Source: Hemibagrus wyckioides
Lineage: Eukaryota > Chordata > Actinopteri > Siluriformes > Bagridae
NCBI RefSeq assembly: GCF_019097595.1
Contig: NC_080710.1
Span: 4,533,280-4,597,279 of the forward strand
DNA: 64,000 nucleotides
Direction of reading: 5' to 3'
Made by a program: the position numbers and the translations under genes. The notes under the pieces were generated by a model, which was not told where the DNA came from, searched no databases, and saw nothing but the letters and a program-made list of their open reading frames with translations. This document shows, one piece after another, positions 46,895 through 56,999 of the stretch (within the stretch, counting starts at the first letter, position 1; the number at the start of each line of letters is the position of its first letter).

Positions 46895-47477
46895 CTGGAA
46901 ATAAGGGGGTGGTGGGGGGCAGCAATGCAGAGTTGAAAATCTAGTTCATGGCACCAATATAACTGTAACTTTGGAAAACGAGGGTGGGTCTTACCCCAGG
47001 AGAGAGTCTAATTCCGATCCTTTTATTCTGTGGTGAAAGATGAAAATTGTTTCAGCATCCAAAAGATCACACGTCAATTAGTCATCACTTTCAGTTTCAC
47101 ACATCTTGTTACTCATACATAACTTTTAAAGCCAACGTGAGCCACCGGCACATAAACCTGGGAGGTTTTGAGAGGTGATGTGCTCTTTGGTCGTCTTATC
47201 CTGGCATAGTACAGCACACAGTTAAATCCACACAAATATGGACTGTACCTTCCAATTTACAGGATCTTTTAACGTTGTGTCCCTCACCTTCAGCATGACT
47301 GGGCTGGAAACCATTCTATTCTTGGGAAGCCTTCTGTAGCCAGAAGGCGAATCTTCACCTTCGCTTGAGCTTACCATTCGCTTATATAAAAATTTAAACA
47401 TTTTCCATCCAAAATAAGCAAAATGCATTTTGACTTCTTTATTTGATTCAACTGAAACACCAAAACTGATGGCTCAC

Positions 47478-47561
47478 CAGCCTTCGGTAAACCTTGGGAC
47501 AAGCTTTCTTTGCTCCCCTCACTGGCTCCTTGGATGGGGATGGGTCTTCCTCTGACAGGTC
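47478..47561 (-). CDS. Acidic tail exon (DLSEEDPSPSKEPVRG)
   Basis: Bounded by acceptor 'gaaacacag' and donor gtgagc. Its PSKEPVRGAKK motif echoes EPKEPVRRK in the exon at 48.3 kb, suggesting shared origin by exon duplication. A SINE-like repeat (47,566-47,735) lies directly upstream. Confidence 0.4.
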
Positions 47562-47565
47562 CTGT

Positions 47566-47735
47566 GTTTCAATTCAATTTGATTTATGTTGTATAGTGCC
47601 TTTTACAATGAACATTGTCTCAAAGCAGCTTTACAAAAGAAGAGAAACAGAAAGGGTAGGGGGAAAAATGAAAATAAAAAGAACTAAACTAGAAATAAGA
47701 ATAAATGATTAAATTAATAAACCATTTTATTCCTA
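47566..47735 (-). repeat. SINE-like repeat in intron
   Basis: 'ttgtatagtgccttttacaatg', 'aacattgtctcaaagcagc', 'tttattcctattttat': same family as 45.74 kb. Confidence 0.7.
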
Positions 47736-47925
47736 TTTTATCTGTGTTTGGTATTCTGCGTCATCAGATGAGAACACCGTTTAGACAGATTTACCACATT
47801 TTCAATCTAAAGATTTTCTTGTGTGGAAGAAACGAAACTCTTAATCATGCTGTTTACATACAACACACCCCTTAATCTGTACTACGCGCTTTGGAAGGGA
47901 TATAAAAAAAAAAACCCATACTCAC

Positions 47926-48019
47926 CTTTCTTGGCCTTGTGTGCCCGATTTGGTGCCCGCTCCATCTCCTTGCCAGAGCTCTGATCGCCAGCACCATCCT
48001 CAGCGGATGAGCTGGCCAT
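47926..48019 (-). CDS. Duplicated Ser/acidic exon, copy 2
   Basis: Reads MASSSAEDGAGDQSSGKEME and then RAPNRAHKAKK between 'ctaaacag' and gtgagt. It is a tandem duplicate of the exon at 48,111-48,196, including about 80 bp of intron on each side (gagcacatttgttcatttgg; tttggaagggat-ta/at-aaaa). Confidence 0.5.
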
Positions 48020-48110
48020 CTGTTTAGACAATAGAGCACATTTGTTCATTTGGACTTCACTCTTTGGAAGGGATTTAAAAAAACAAAACAAAAAAAAACC
48101 CCACACTCAC

Positions 48111-48196
48111 TTTTCTTTGCCTTGTGCATGCCCGCTTCGTCTCTTTGCCAGAGCTCTGATCACCAGCACCCTCCTCAGCGGCTGAGCTGGCCATCT
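48111..48196 (-). CDS. Duplicated Ser/acidic exon, copy 1
   Basis: Reads MASSAAEEGAGDQSSGKETK and then RACTRQRK between 'tctctacag' and gtgagt. Small indels relative to copy 2 change the end. Confidence 0.45.
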
Positions 48197-48289
48197 CTGT
48201 AGAGAATAGAGCACATTTGTTCATTTGGACTTCACTCTTTGGTTCTTAGTCTAGTGCAAAAGTTTGTATTTTTCTCCTCACAGGCTCCT

Positions 48290-48454
48290 TAGGTTCGGAA
48301 GACTCCGGCTCCTCTTCCCCACTGCACTCTTCCTCGGAACTGGAGGCCATCTTGGCGCGCTTGCTCACTTTCTGCTCTTTCTTGCCCGCATAGGTGGAGA
48401 TCGCGAGTATTGACAGGTTCCGGCTGCTCACAATCTCCTTGGCTGGGTCTTCGA
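48290..48454 (-). CDS. Exon after the catalytic Tyr, start of acidic tail
   Basis: Continues in frame from KKIYQG as VEDPAKEIVSSRNLSILAIS, then SKRAKMASSSEEECSGEEEP. It could end at a GTGAGG donor (48,289) or read on to a TAA at 48,246. If the latter, the downstream tail exons are not part of the main transcript. Confidence 0.45.
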
Positions 48455-48539
48455 CTGTGAAAAGCAAACCAGGTGAAAAAAAAAAAAAGTAGTGCAGTAA
48501 CCACTACAACGTCATCTGCTATCAATCGATAATACCAAC

Positions 48540-48597
48540 CCTGATAAATTTTTTTTGTGGTTTGCTCATCATGGCACATGAAGCTCCCCAGTTGCCG
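48540..48597 (-). CDS. Recombinase-like exon with His...Tyr motif
   Basis: Reads RQLGSFMCHDEQTTKKIYQ. The pattern H-x(8)-Y with T before it matches the C-terminal box of tyrosine recombinases (GH....T..Y). The acceptor (cccaag) is weak, and about ten residues expected before it are missing, so its left limit is uncertain. Confidence 0.55.
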
Positions 48598-48707
48598 CTT
48601 GGGCCGGTAGAACAAAAATCATTTATGCAGGAAATATGCAATATTCACTATTCAATGTATTTTTTGGAAGGGTGAAAAAAAAAAAAAAAAAAAAAGAAAG
48701 TACTTAC

Positions 48708-48944
48708 GCAAGTGGCTACTGAGGAGAGTAGCATGTTGAAGGTTGGCGCAACACCCAAGTTGATGCTTTCCCAGGCCTTCTTGAAGTATTGGTCAACCTT
48801 CAACAATACTCCTCCAGTGACCCCATGAAAAAAAGGCTTGTCTAGATCCCAACACCCATGAACCTGGTTGTACCGCGTAAACCACTGGTACTCATTTGCC
48901 TGCAGTGGAATGGCCGCTTCGCCAAAATAACTGGAGGTTTTGTG
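48708..48944 (-). CDS. Recombinase-like core exon (HKTSS...)
   Basis: 79 codons, phase 0 at both ends: HKTSSYFGEAAIPLQANEYQ, WFTRYNQVHG, then FKKAWESINLGVAPTFNMLL and SSVATC. HKT after a beta strand fits the catalytic Lys hairpin of tyrosine recombinases. Acceptor aaataaacag, donor gtaagt. Confidence 0.65.
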
Positions 48945-49043
48945 CTGTTTATTTATGAATCAATTGAACTAATACATACATGTATATACAAACATACATG
49001 TGTGTATGTATTATAAATGCACACTAAGCATGCCCATACTTAC

Positions 49044-49213
49044 GTGAATTATGCGCGCATTGTTTTGAGTCTTCTGCGCTGTCGTGACCTCTTCTAGAGT
49101 CATGTTGACTATTACTCCCTTTCGGTGGCCAGTTGTGGCTATCAGATAGCCGGAGAGGAAGCCGAAGAATAGACGTAGCACCCTTCGGTCATCCGGCTGG
49201 TCCTCAAGTTCTT
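49044..49213 (-). CDS. Recombinase-like core exon with Arg box
   Basis: Reads EELEDQPDDRRVLRLFFGFL, then IATTGHRKGVIVNMTLEEV. TGHR-x-GVI parallels the first catalytic Arg motif (TG-x-R-x-x-E) of tyrosine recombinases. Phases 1 and 0 match its neighbours. Confidence 0.65.
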
Positions 49214-49654
49214 CTGCAAAAGGCCAGAGAACACTAACACCCGTGTTCAAGCCTATTGTGTTCCTCAGTGAATGATAGACCCATTTTATTCTATATGAAT
49301 TTAAGAGTGAAATGTTCAAGGTCTTTCTTCACCCCGGAATTCTACAAAAACTGGAAGATGTCCGAGTTGTCGGAACGACACATGACTTTAAACCCAGTTT
49401 CAAGGTGCAAGTCCCTATAATGTAAAAACCACATCCTTTATCTTTAATCACTTTCATAAGATATTGGCTCCAACTACATATGAAATGCATACAATGAGCC
49501 GGGATACATACCCAATGCTGCAGAAATGTGTTCAGGTGCCACATCAACAAAAATCTTGTGCTTTCGTGGATTGACAAGTTGGTCTGAAATCATAAATACA
49601 AGTTATTGTGCATGCATTTCTCCGTTAACGTGTCGTCGAGTGACAGAAACTTAC

Positions 49655-49876
49655 CAGACTTGGATCGGCACACTCTCATTTGGTGGCCGAGCACATCCCG
49701 CCCAATATCTCTGATCCGAGCCCTTAACTCCACCAACAGTGTGTATCTTCTTCGATCCAAGTCTGACCGACTGTGGCGACATATCCAGCACGTACTTGAG
49801 GAAGCCGACCGCATCCATCAAGTAGGCCCTCTTCGTCGGTGCCTTGAAATGTCGCTGATCCAGGCTTTCAACAAAC
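49655..49876 (-). CDS. Core-binding-like exon with a frameshift
   Basis: Starts FVESLDQRHFKAPTKRAYLM, then DAVGFLKYVLDMSP; after a one-base surplus near 49,740 it continues LLVELRARIRDIGRDVLGHQ. This is the SAM-like, core-binding part in phage-type integrases. The frameshift could be a real mutation or a sequencing error. Confidence 0.6.
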
Positions 49877-50456
49877 CTGCAAAGTCAAAATCACAAAAAT
49901 CAGATCATGTTTCCAACACTATTTGACACTGGCAATCGTTTACAATTTAGCGGTCGCTTGCAGACGATACAATTTAGTACTTACTCACTGACTCATGCGT
50001 GGTTGTCCAGGAACAGCAAGTCAGCATTTGGAATGGCGAGTCAGCCATGAATTCTGAAAAATGCAGAACATGCGTTTGTTGCTGCTTGGCGTTTTCCTTT
50101 CCCTTCCGGCTTGCGTTTACCCTTTGGATGTGGCACCTGAACTCCTCAAGAAGTCTGACTGAAATGACATGAGCATAAACCAAAATAATCATTTCCACAG
50201 CCTAAAATCCAAAATCATTAGTCTCAGTTTTACTCTCCAAAATGATGCAATGTCACCCATCCTTAAAGTTTTGTAATAATCATTTTTAAAGGAGTATTAA
50301 ACTTACCATACTTGGGTGCCTTAGATGGGGAAAATGGTTCCCTCCTGATGTACTTCACTGCCTAGAATGGGGAGGAGAAAGAAGGGGGGAAAAAAAGATC
50401 CATTTAGGAAAGGTAAACCAAAGCAGCACATTTTTGGATAAATACTCGCTTTTTAC

Positions 50457-50867
50457 TGAGTGCAGCTGTTTCAGCTCATCATTGCGGTCGGCCTCCATCT
50501 GAAGCAGCTGCTTGGTTATCCTCAGCTCTGCCTGAAGTTGCTGGCAGTTCGAGCAGCTAGCCGAGGTCTTTTCTGGGGTTTCAGTTTGGTCCTCGGAGAC
50601 AGGAGGAGGCTCATCAACGGCATGCTCGCCCTGTGTGCTTGGTGTGGCACCTTCCTCACACGCGTATCTGCGAGTCGATTGATGGCTTGCAGGGGAGGGA
50701 GTAGAGGCCTCAATCTCTCGCCTGACACCCTCCTCAATTGCAATTGCGCACTCATCAACCTCGTCAATGTGTGATACCATGGGGGGTATGGGGTGTGATG
50801 CCCTCAGAAGCTCCATTGATATGTAGCGATCTTTCGCTTTGTTCACATACATGGTCGCTGTGGGTTT
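50457..50867 (-). CDS. Linker exon with coiled-coil end
   Basis: 137 codons, phase 0/0: KDRYISMELLRASHPIPPMV then a Thr/Pro/Glu-rich stretch, then CSNCQQLQAELRITKQLLQM, a short coiled coil. The LRAS-x-P-x-PPMVS motif is typical of the fish recombinase-like family as I recall it. Confidence 0.6.
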
Positions 50868-51159
50868 CTAAAAACATAGATGCAATCTTTTAAGTTAATC
50901 ATTTGAGCATATAAAGTCTGCCTACAAAGAGTGCAGCAATAAATAGCACTTGTCACCCTATATTAACTACACAGGAGCAAAAATAAGGATAAGAGATGCA
51001 TCAGAGGCAGTGAAAGACAAAGCATGAACAGTCAGAAAATTGGAAGAAAACCAAGGCTGGACACAGGAATATTTAATGGTGATATTCTATCTAGAGCTAC
51101 CAAAACAATCGACAGGGCCCAGGAGGAGGAGGATTTAAAAAAAAAAAAAAAAAACCTAC

Positions 51160-51241
51160 GTCAAGGTGGTGAATTTTTTGAAGGTGTTTGTCCAGCCTGC
51201 TGAGTCTCTTCGATTTGCAGAGACTGACTGGACAGTCTAAC
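51160..51241 (-). CDS. Zinc-finger-like exon
   Basis: Reads LDCPVSLCKSKRLSRLDKHL then QKIHHLD: Cys-x4-Cys-x11-His-x4-His. Its first base completes the Gln codon left by the exon at 51,388-51,577 (CA|G), which supports the splice model. It is far too short to appear as an open frame of note. Confidence 0.65.
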
Positions 51242-51387
51242 CTTGCAGAGAATCTATAGAAGTGAAATGGTGAAAAATTGTTTTAAAAGGCAGTTAAGCA
51301 AATAGAATGAATGAATTCAATATGTGCAACAAATGCATGTACAAATGGCGACTGAGAGATGAGAGGGAGAAAAAAAAGGATACTTAC

Positions 51388-51577
51388 TGTCGGTGTGAAA
51401 GTTTGCACAGGAGTGTAAGCTCTGTTCTCTTTGCGACACTCTCCGTCACCCTAAGGTGTTGTCCAAGGTCAGCAAAGAGTATACCACAAATCAGGCACTT
51501 GTGCCCCGAGCTCCGCCTTCCCAGCGTTTGAGCCGGGACAGAAAGAGAAGTTTCCTCCTCTTGCTTTACCATTGACT
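51388..51577 (-). CDS. First recognised exon, zinc-finger-like
   Basis: After 'ttccatgtag' the frame reads SMVKQEEETSLSVPAQT, then HKCLICGILFADLGQHLR. Cys-x2-Cys-x9-His suggests a finger lacking its last ligand. The Met in the second codon could be the start. Upstream exons, if any, were not found in 51.6-52.7 kb. Confidence 0.55.
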
Positions 51578-51599
51578 CTACATGGAAAAGAAACAAAAA

Positions 51600-52790
51600 T
51601 TACATTATTATTATTATTATTAATAATAATAATAAGTTTGCATGCGCATCTACCTGTTTTAATAATAAGGTAGGTATAACTTATCTGCTTTGAACATCTG
51701 CTTGTTCACATTACTCTAAACACGTTGATGTATATGGCATTATAAATAAAACATTACAACGTAATCCCTATATTGCATGAATTTAATACTGTTATTTTAA
51801 TTTTTTTTTAAATCACCATATTTGCACCTCTGAAAGCTATTTAGCTTTTTTCCTCAGACAGCTATTTAACGCCTATGAACGCCAAATTCAAATAGTATTA
51901 GATACTACTCAAATTACAAATGGTTTTGATACAATTTTTTTACACTAAAAGTGTAATTACAAGTGCAAATAGTGATAGATCCCGAACACCTTGTGTGTGT
52001 GTGTGTGCATTGAGTCCATTACCAATAACTGAAAGGCAGATGTGCATTGGCATTGGGCAGGCAGGTACTAAACGTAGATGTAATAATTAAAAAAATTATG
52101 AAAGGACACGTAACAATCAACATCAATGGCGGTGCAGGCTGTAGATCGTATGGCTCACCACATTGAAAATCCATTTATTTTCAATAAAATGAATGTAGGG
52201 ACATGTCCCGCCCGTCGCACCCGCAAATAGGGTCACATTTTTATTGCGTTTGTCTCTGATCTCTGGTGACATTATCATTTTCTTATCGATATGCTATTTA
52301 GAGCGAGTGAAAATAAGTTTATTTCTTAAAAGTATTAAATTTGCAATAAGTGTTAAATAGTAATTACATGCTGTGTTACCCCACCTGTGAAAACCCAGAA
52401 ATCAAATTCTGAGATAAGGAGCATCAAAGTTTGAATTTAACCATTAATTTCAGTATGATTATGATCTTTTACATGATCTTATTAATATTCAATATTAAGG
52501 ATATCAAGATTATATTTTCACTGAATGTTCTTTACATTATGTAGGATGAGTTTATGCAGAAAACAGTAAATCACAAAAGTCACATATATATTGGCAGACA
52601 CTATTTGCATGTCAGTATTTTTGTAGATTAACAGGATATAATTAACAGAGTATAAAAGACTATATTTATAAAAATAATAAAGTGGATGCTGCATTAATAT
52701 GAGAATAAAATCCCTCCCCACACAGACCCCGAACCCTACCCAATAAATACTTAAACATTAATTAGGTACTTTATTTTAAGGAGAACAAAC
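51600..52790. other. Intergenic region between divergent genes
   Basis: About 1.2 kb of A/T-rich sequence with no recognised exon. A locally G/C-richer patch at 52,110-52,250 (ggcggtgcaggctg; gtcccgcccgtcgcacccg) might be a shared promoter, unproven. Confidence 0.35.
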
Positions 52791-52791
52791 C

Positions 52792-53849
52792 ATGTCCAGG
52801 CACAAAAACAACAGCAACTACTCGGCTTGTAAAAAAGAAATCGGTATGTAATTGTTTTTATTGTAACACTGATAAGCACTCATGTACATGTCCATGTTGT
52901 AATAAATGTATTAAAATTACTCTTAACGTTGGTTTCTTCAGGCTGCACTGATTAAAAACCAGTGTCCTGCTGTAGTGAAAGTTTCGAAGCACGAGTTAAC
53001 GGCATTCACACGAAGCTTCTGAATTTGGAGGCAAGAGTTGGCTGGTTGGAAGAGCATTTGAAAGAAAAGGCACCCCCGTCTCGTCCGCCGATAACAGATC
53101 AGTCCACCTCCACAGACGGTCCGGTCGATGCTGGCGACAGTCCTGTATTGATGTTGACTCTTTTGGAGACTCCGAGTCTAGAGTCTTCTGAAAATGGACC
53201 ATTTCTTCAGTCTGCCTATGAAGAAAACCCAACTTCAGCCAGCAGACACTTGGACGATGTAGATGTAGGCCTAGGTTTTCCATCAGCAGCCTCTACACCC
53301 CTCGTTGACCGCACTTTCAATCAGCAGACTGCGTCAGAACACATTTCGTCAATGGACTCACCATCAAACACAGAACATTAAAACCATCGACTGACAACCA
53401 TGCCGATGGTTAGTTGCACACCAGTTCAAGAAAAGTTTGGGTTTTCTTCTGTGTCCAATGCAACATCCTTTTGTTTGAGACTGCCTCACATCACCATGTT
53501 TGTCAGTCTCTCATACAGGGAGTAATTCAACCTGACGTGACTTTAAATCACGTTCCCCTGGAGATAGAGAAACAAATGTATTTGGATTCAGCAGGACCAG
53601 ATGGCAAACCAAGAGCAGATCATTTTGCTATTCGTCTGTTTAAAAGGTTAATTCCTCTTCATGTATATCAGGACTGGGTAGGCTTGGTGAATTTTGATGG
53701 TTCCAGGGGGGAAAAACGCTCTGCCACACAATGTGCGTCAAGCAATTTCCGATGTTGCTAAGAAATTTCACACCACAGCCCAGGACTGGAAGCAAATAAA
53801 AGATAGAATTAACGCACTATTAACGCAAAAGATAGAAAGAAACGATTAA
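52792..53849 (+). pseudogene. Coiled-coil plus BEN-like domain gene
   Basis: Exon 1 (52,792-52,843) codes MSRHKNNSNYSACKKEI and a split codon before gtatgt. Exon 2 starts at 52,963 (acceptor aaaaccag) or at 52,942; the latter meets a TAA at once. It codes SCCSESFEARVNGIHTKLLN and LEARVGWLEEHL (short coiled coil) then a Ser/Thr-rich linker to 53,381. A BEN-like block follows in another frame: GPDGKPRADHFAIRLFKRLI, QDWVGLVNFDGS and, after one surplus G in a G-run at 53,706, LPHNVRQAISDVAKKF and DWKQIKDRINALL, stop at 53,849. BEN domains bind DNA or chromatin partners. An intron may bridge the first frame change. Confidence 0.5.
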
Positions 53850-53884
53850 GTTTTCCTCTGTTTTAAGGTGTCATGCTACAAGTA

Positions 53885-54085
53885 CTGGTTTAAACACTTA
53901 ACAACTGTTTATTTATTCTGTGAATAAATACTTGCTTTCAATCTCAATTCTATAATCTCTTGTGACGTTTTTGATTTATATAAAGTCACTTAAAACTGGT
54001 TAAAACACTTAAAACAGCTGTTTATCTGTAAATTAATACTTGCTTTCAATCACAATTCCATATCGTCTTGTGATGTTTTTGATAT
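53885..54085 (+). repeat. Tandem duplication of the BEN-like gene 3' end
   Basis: 'tggttaaaacacttaa', 'acttgctttcaatc-t/a-caattc' and 'ttgtgacgtttttgat' occur twice about 105 bp apart. The second copy has lost the AATAAA (aattaatac). Confidence 0.75.
53923..53928 (+). terminator. AATAAA polyadenylation signal
   Basis: About 75 bp after the BEN-like stop codon. The surrounding block is tandemly duplicated (see 53,885-54,085). Confidence 0.45.
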
Positions 54086-54089
54086 ATAT

Positions 54090-55080
54090 AGATTTATATT
54101 TTTGATAGATATACATATATAAACAATTTTATATAAATCTATATTTACAACAGAGGATTAGGCTAAGCTAAAATTAAGAAATAAAAACATCTCGAGATTG
54201 AACTCATTACATTGAGATTAAACTAGTAGTTTTTTAAGAAAAAAGTAAAAATAAACAAATTTACGGGGATAATCGTAATATTTGGAGAATATAATGAGAA
54301 TTAAGTCAAAATATTTGTGATGTGAACAAACAGCCTGGCTTATTAATAAAACAGACAATGTTAGGGACATGCGCTCAAAATCTAAATGCAATGAGCAAGG
54401 TTTTATTTTCAGCATATTCTCTATGTGGCTTAATGCCTTAAGACAGTGATATTAATACACTACATTCACATATGAAACATTCATATTAATAATACACAAA
54501 ATTTATATAGATGCACACTATTTTGACCTTATTCTCAAAATACTATGACTGTATTCCAGCAATTTTGTTTATTTTGAATTTTCTTTGAAAAACTACTAGT
54601 AAAATATTGTATTATAATGATTAATCTCAGGATTTTTTTTTTTATTTTAGCTTCTTTCTTTTTTTTTTACAAAAATTAAACTATTATTTTATTCCTCCAT
54701 TACACAAACCAATGTTCACAAGATGCAAGTTCAATAGTACTCGCCACTGTTGCTACACCCTACCAAAATTATCTGTAACCCATACAGTCTCCCTGCAGGT
54801 CGTGACATATAAAATTAATAATCTATTCATAAATGTTAATGGACAAGACTTTCTACTTTTATCATCACCCAGCATGACTTTTGTTTTGGCGATCAAGCTT
54901 TGCGCAAGACCCTGGCTATTCTATCCTTTCCCCATTAAGCTCTAAGTAGCACTTGTTAATAGTCCATCACATAGATGTACAATATCGCCAACCAATTTTC
55001 ACTTATTTTCCACGCCCCCAATGACATCATGAAATCTTATGGATAAATGCATTGTATCCACATGCACAATAATGGCATTT
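54090..55080. other. A/T-rich stretch without recognised genes
   Basis: Nothing coding was supported. Open frames of 65-77 codons lack any family feature. Confidence 0.5.
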
Positions 55081-55084
55081 TAAA

Positions 55085-55260
55085 ATGACCAAGATCAGCA
55101 AGATTCATTCCCAAGACATCAGGAGAATGAGATCTGCAGGACGTTCCACTCGAGAGATACATCGCCATCTGAATTCTATTGGTGTTCATGCAACACTCTG
55201 CACAATCAGAAGACATTACAAAGAACAGACATCACGCAAACGTAATTGTAAATATAAAGT
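55085..55260 (+). pseudogene. Helix-turn-helix transposase-like fragment
   Basis: MTKISKIHSQDIRRMRSAGR, then STREIHRHLNSIGVHATLCT and IRRHYKE has the helix-turn-helix pattern of transposase or homeodomain-like N-termini. What follows loses any similarity. The transposon family is uncertain. Confidence 0.35.
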
Positions 55261-55489
55261 TCTTTGTTGTCCAGCAGAATTCATTCAATTAAAAATGTGT
55301 TTTGATTATGTCTTTATGCTACTTTTTACTGCAGAATACAGACTCAGAAGACACACAAAAGGGATGAAATTGGGTCTTAATTGTTGTCCATTCAAACCCA
55401 AATGTAAGGTGCCTTTGTAGTTCTAGAGATGCACGTTGTGCTGGATAATGTCCAAGACCTCCTTACAGTTGTTGCTCACCTATTTGGCT

Positions 55490-56260
55490 TGATTTATGCC
55501 TTGATTACTCTTTTTCTTCTGAAATTTCTGGTTGGGGCTTCAAGTGTAAAAATATATATCTTCAGTTTAATTTATTTTACCAATCTGAGTAGATTTTTTT
55601 TATCTGTTGCACGATTTTGTAAGTTCAACCTTACCCTCTTAAGACCTGAGCTTGCATTTTAGATTTCTTCTACCTATTTGGGGTTAGGAGGAACCCATAA
55701 ATATAATAACCAGATATTATCTTTGAACATGAAGCCACTTCTTTTTGTTCTTTTACAGTATGATGCACACAACCAAAAATGTGATGTCCTCGTATGAGAA
55801 CGCCAGGTTGTAGGAGGTTAAAGATCAGCGACGTGTCTCCAGCATAAAAAAAAAGATGAACATTTCTGAGATATATACATCCTCAAAAACTTGTAAAGCA
55901 GTCTAAACATGACCAAAATAACTCTCTGTTTATGATGCACGGTGATTGTCAGCTCCATGCTGGGAACAAATTTATGAATTTCTCCATTTCTAGAAATAAC
56001 AGGACCATTAGTTATTTGAAAAATATTAAAAATTCGTATCAAACTGAGTCATCTTGAGAAATTAAATGCTGTAAATGTTTGCATAAATTCAAAAAATGTG
56101 TAAAACCTATAAATGAAAAAAAAAACATTGTAAAATGAAAACTTTTAAGTGTCTGCCAAATGATTTGTTTAAAAACTTTAGAAGACACTCACCAATTTCA
56201 CAGAAGGTGTTTCACGTCGACGACTGACACGTAAAAACCTAATCTGATTGTTTTTTTTTG
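55490..56260 (-). pseudogene. FAM111-like protease relic with promoter and N-terminus
   Basis: The minus strand keeps the upstream CCAAT (gatgattggctgg, 56,270), an exon 1 donor (gtgagtgtcttc, about 56,188), and an exon 2 start coding ITNGPVISRNGEIHKFVPSM and ELTI. The frame then decays. A degraded middle block (55,480-55,600, reverse of the KNDNIYF..APNGNFQKQ region) remains. No His or Ser motif survives. Confidence 0.55.
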
Positions 56261-56324
56261 TCTGTTGCCAGCCAATCATCTAGTAACAGATGGCATCTGT
56301 TAACAGGGTTTTCCTGCACCCTGT

Positions 56325-56870
56325 GTGAAGCTTTTCTAAAGAATCTCACATGACTCTATTTGACTCATCTCCACAAAGCAGGAAACGGTGTATCAAGTCA
56401 TTTCTTCATTCTAAGATTCATGATCTGTTTTGTCTAGTTAATCATTATATTTTACTTATGAACAACTTGTCCTATGTTCACCAGGATTACTAAAACAAGA
56501 CTAAAATCATATGAATCTCAATAATGACAAAAGATGGATGAGTTCAAAACAGTCATTTTCATTACAAGAACAATGAGTTTACAAATCTCAGAATGGAAAG
56601 CTGACTAATATGGAAATTTTGAGGGCTTCAAGGGGAGGTTTCTCTTCATGTGCTTTCTTCCTCATCTTATGTCAATCTTTCCGTTTGATGCTTTTTGGTT
56701 GTTGTTGCTTCATCATTGACATTGTGAACATTTTCTTCTCAAATTTAGTTATACAGTGTAACAAATATACAAGGCTCAGTGGAATGGGATACATACAGAA
56801 CAAAAAAATGGTAAGAATGTAATACAACTTGTTTATTTATACATAATTTTACATTTGATATTTTTCTGTG
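56325..56870 (+). repeat. Duplicated module, copy 2 of the 20.7-21.1 kb block
   Basis: Collinear with 20,680-21,110 with many substitutions and a roughly 90-bp extra segment near 56.4-56.5 kb. Confidence 0.8.
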
Positions 56871-56884
56871 TGTTGTATCTTGTA

Positions 56885-56960
56885 AGTGACTAATCTGCTG
56901 TAACATAAGAATTTCCCTCATGGGATCAATAAAGTATATCTATCTACCTATCTACAACTT
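56885..56960 (+). repeat. LINE 3' tail
   Basis: 'aatttccctcatgggatcaa', then 'taaagtatatctatctac' is the typical 3' end of a fish LINE with a target-like tail. An inverted copy is at 21,280-21,345. Confidence 0.65.
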
Positions 56961-56999
56961 ATATTTCTGGTCTTCAGACCCAGGGTAGAAACTGTTGAG

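Larger units (their letters stand above)
46677..51577 (-). pseudogene. Zinc-finger/tyrosine-recombinase-like multi-exon gene
   Basis: About 15 exons read by hand: 51577-51388, 51241-51160, 50867-50457, 50361-50307, 50158-49985, 49876-49655, 49583-49512, 49213-49044, 48944-48708, 48597-48540, 48454 to about 48,290, 48196-48111, 48019-47926, 47561-47478, 47380-47249 and 46894-46752. GT/AG sites flank them, and phases match at every junction tested down to 48,454. Order: two Cys/His zinc-finger-like segments, a conserved linker (LRASHP..PMVS), an alpha-helical region, then a tyrosine-recombinase-like core with GHRKGVI (Arg), HKTSS and FMCHDEQTTKKIY (His...Tyr). An acidic Ser-rich tail follows. 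Known relatives are multi-copy fish genes, possibly Crypton-like or domesticated (recollection). Damage: a frameshift and a TGA in exon 50158-49985, and a frameshift in 49876-49655. Substrate unknown. Confidence 0.65.
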
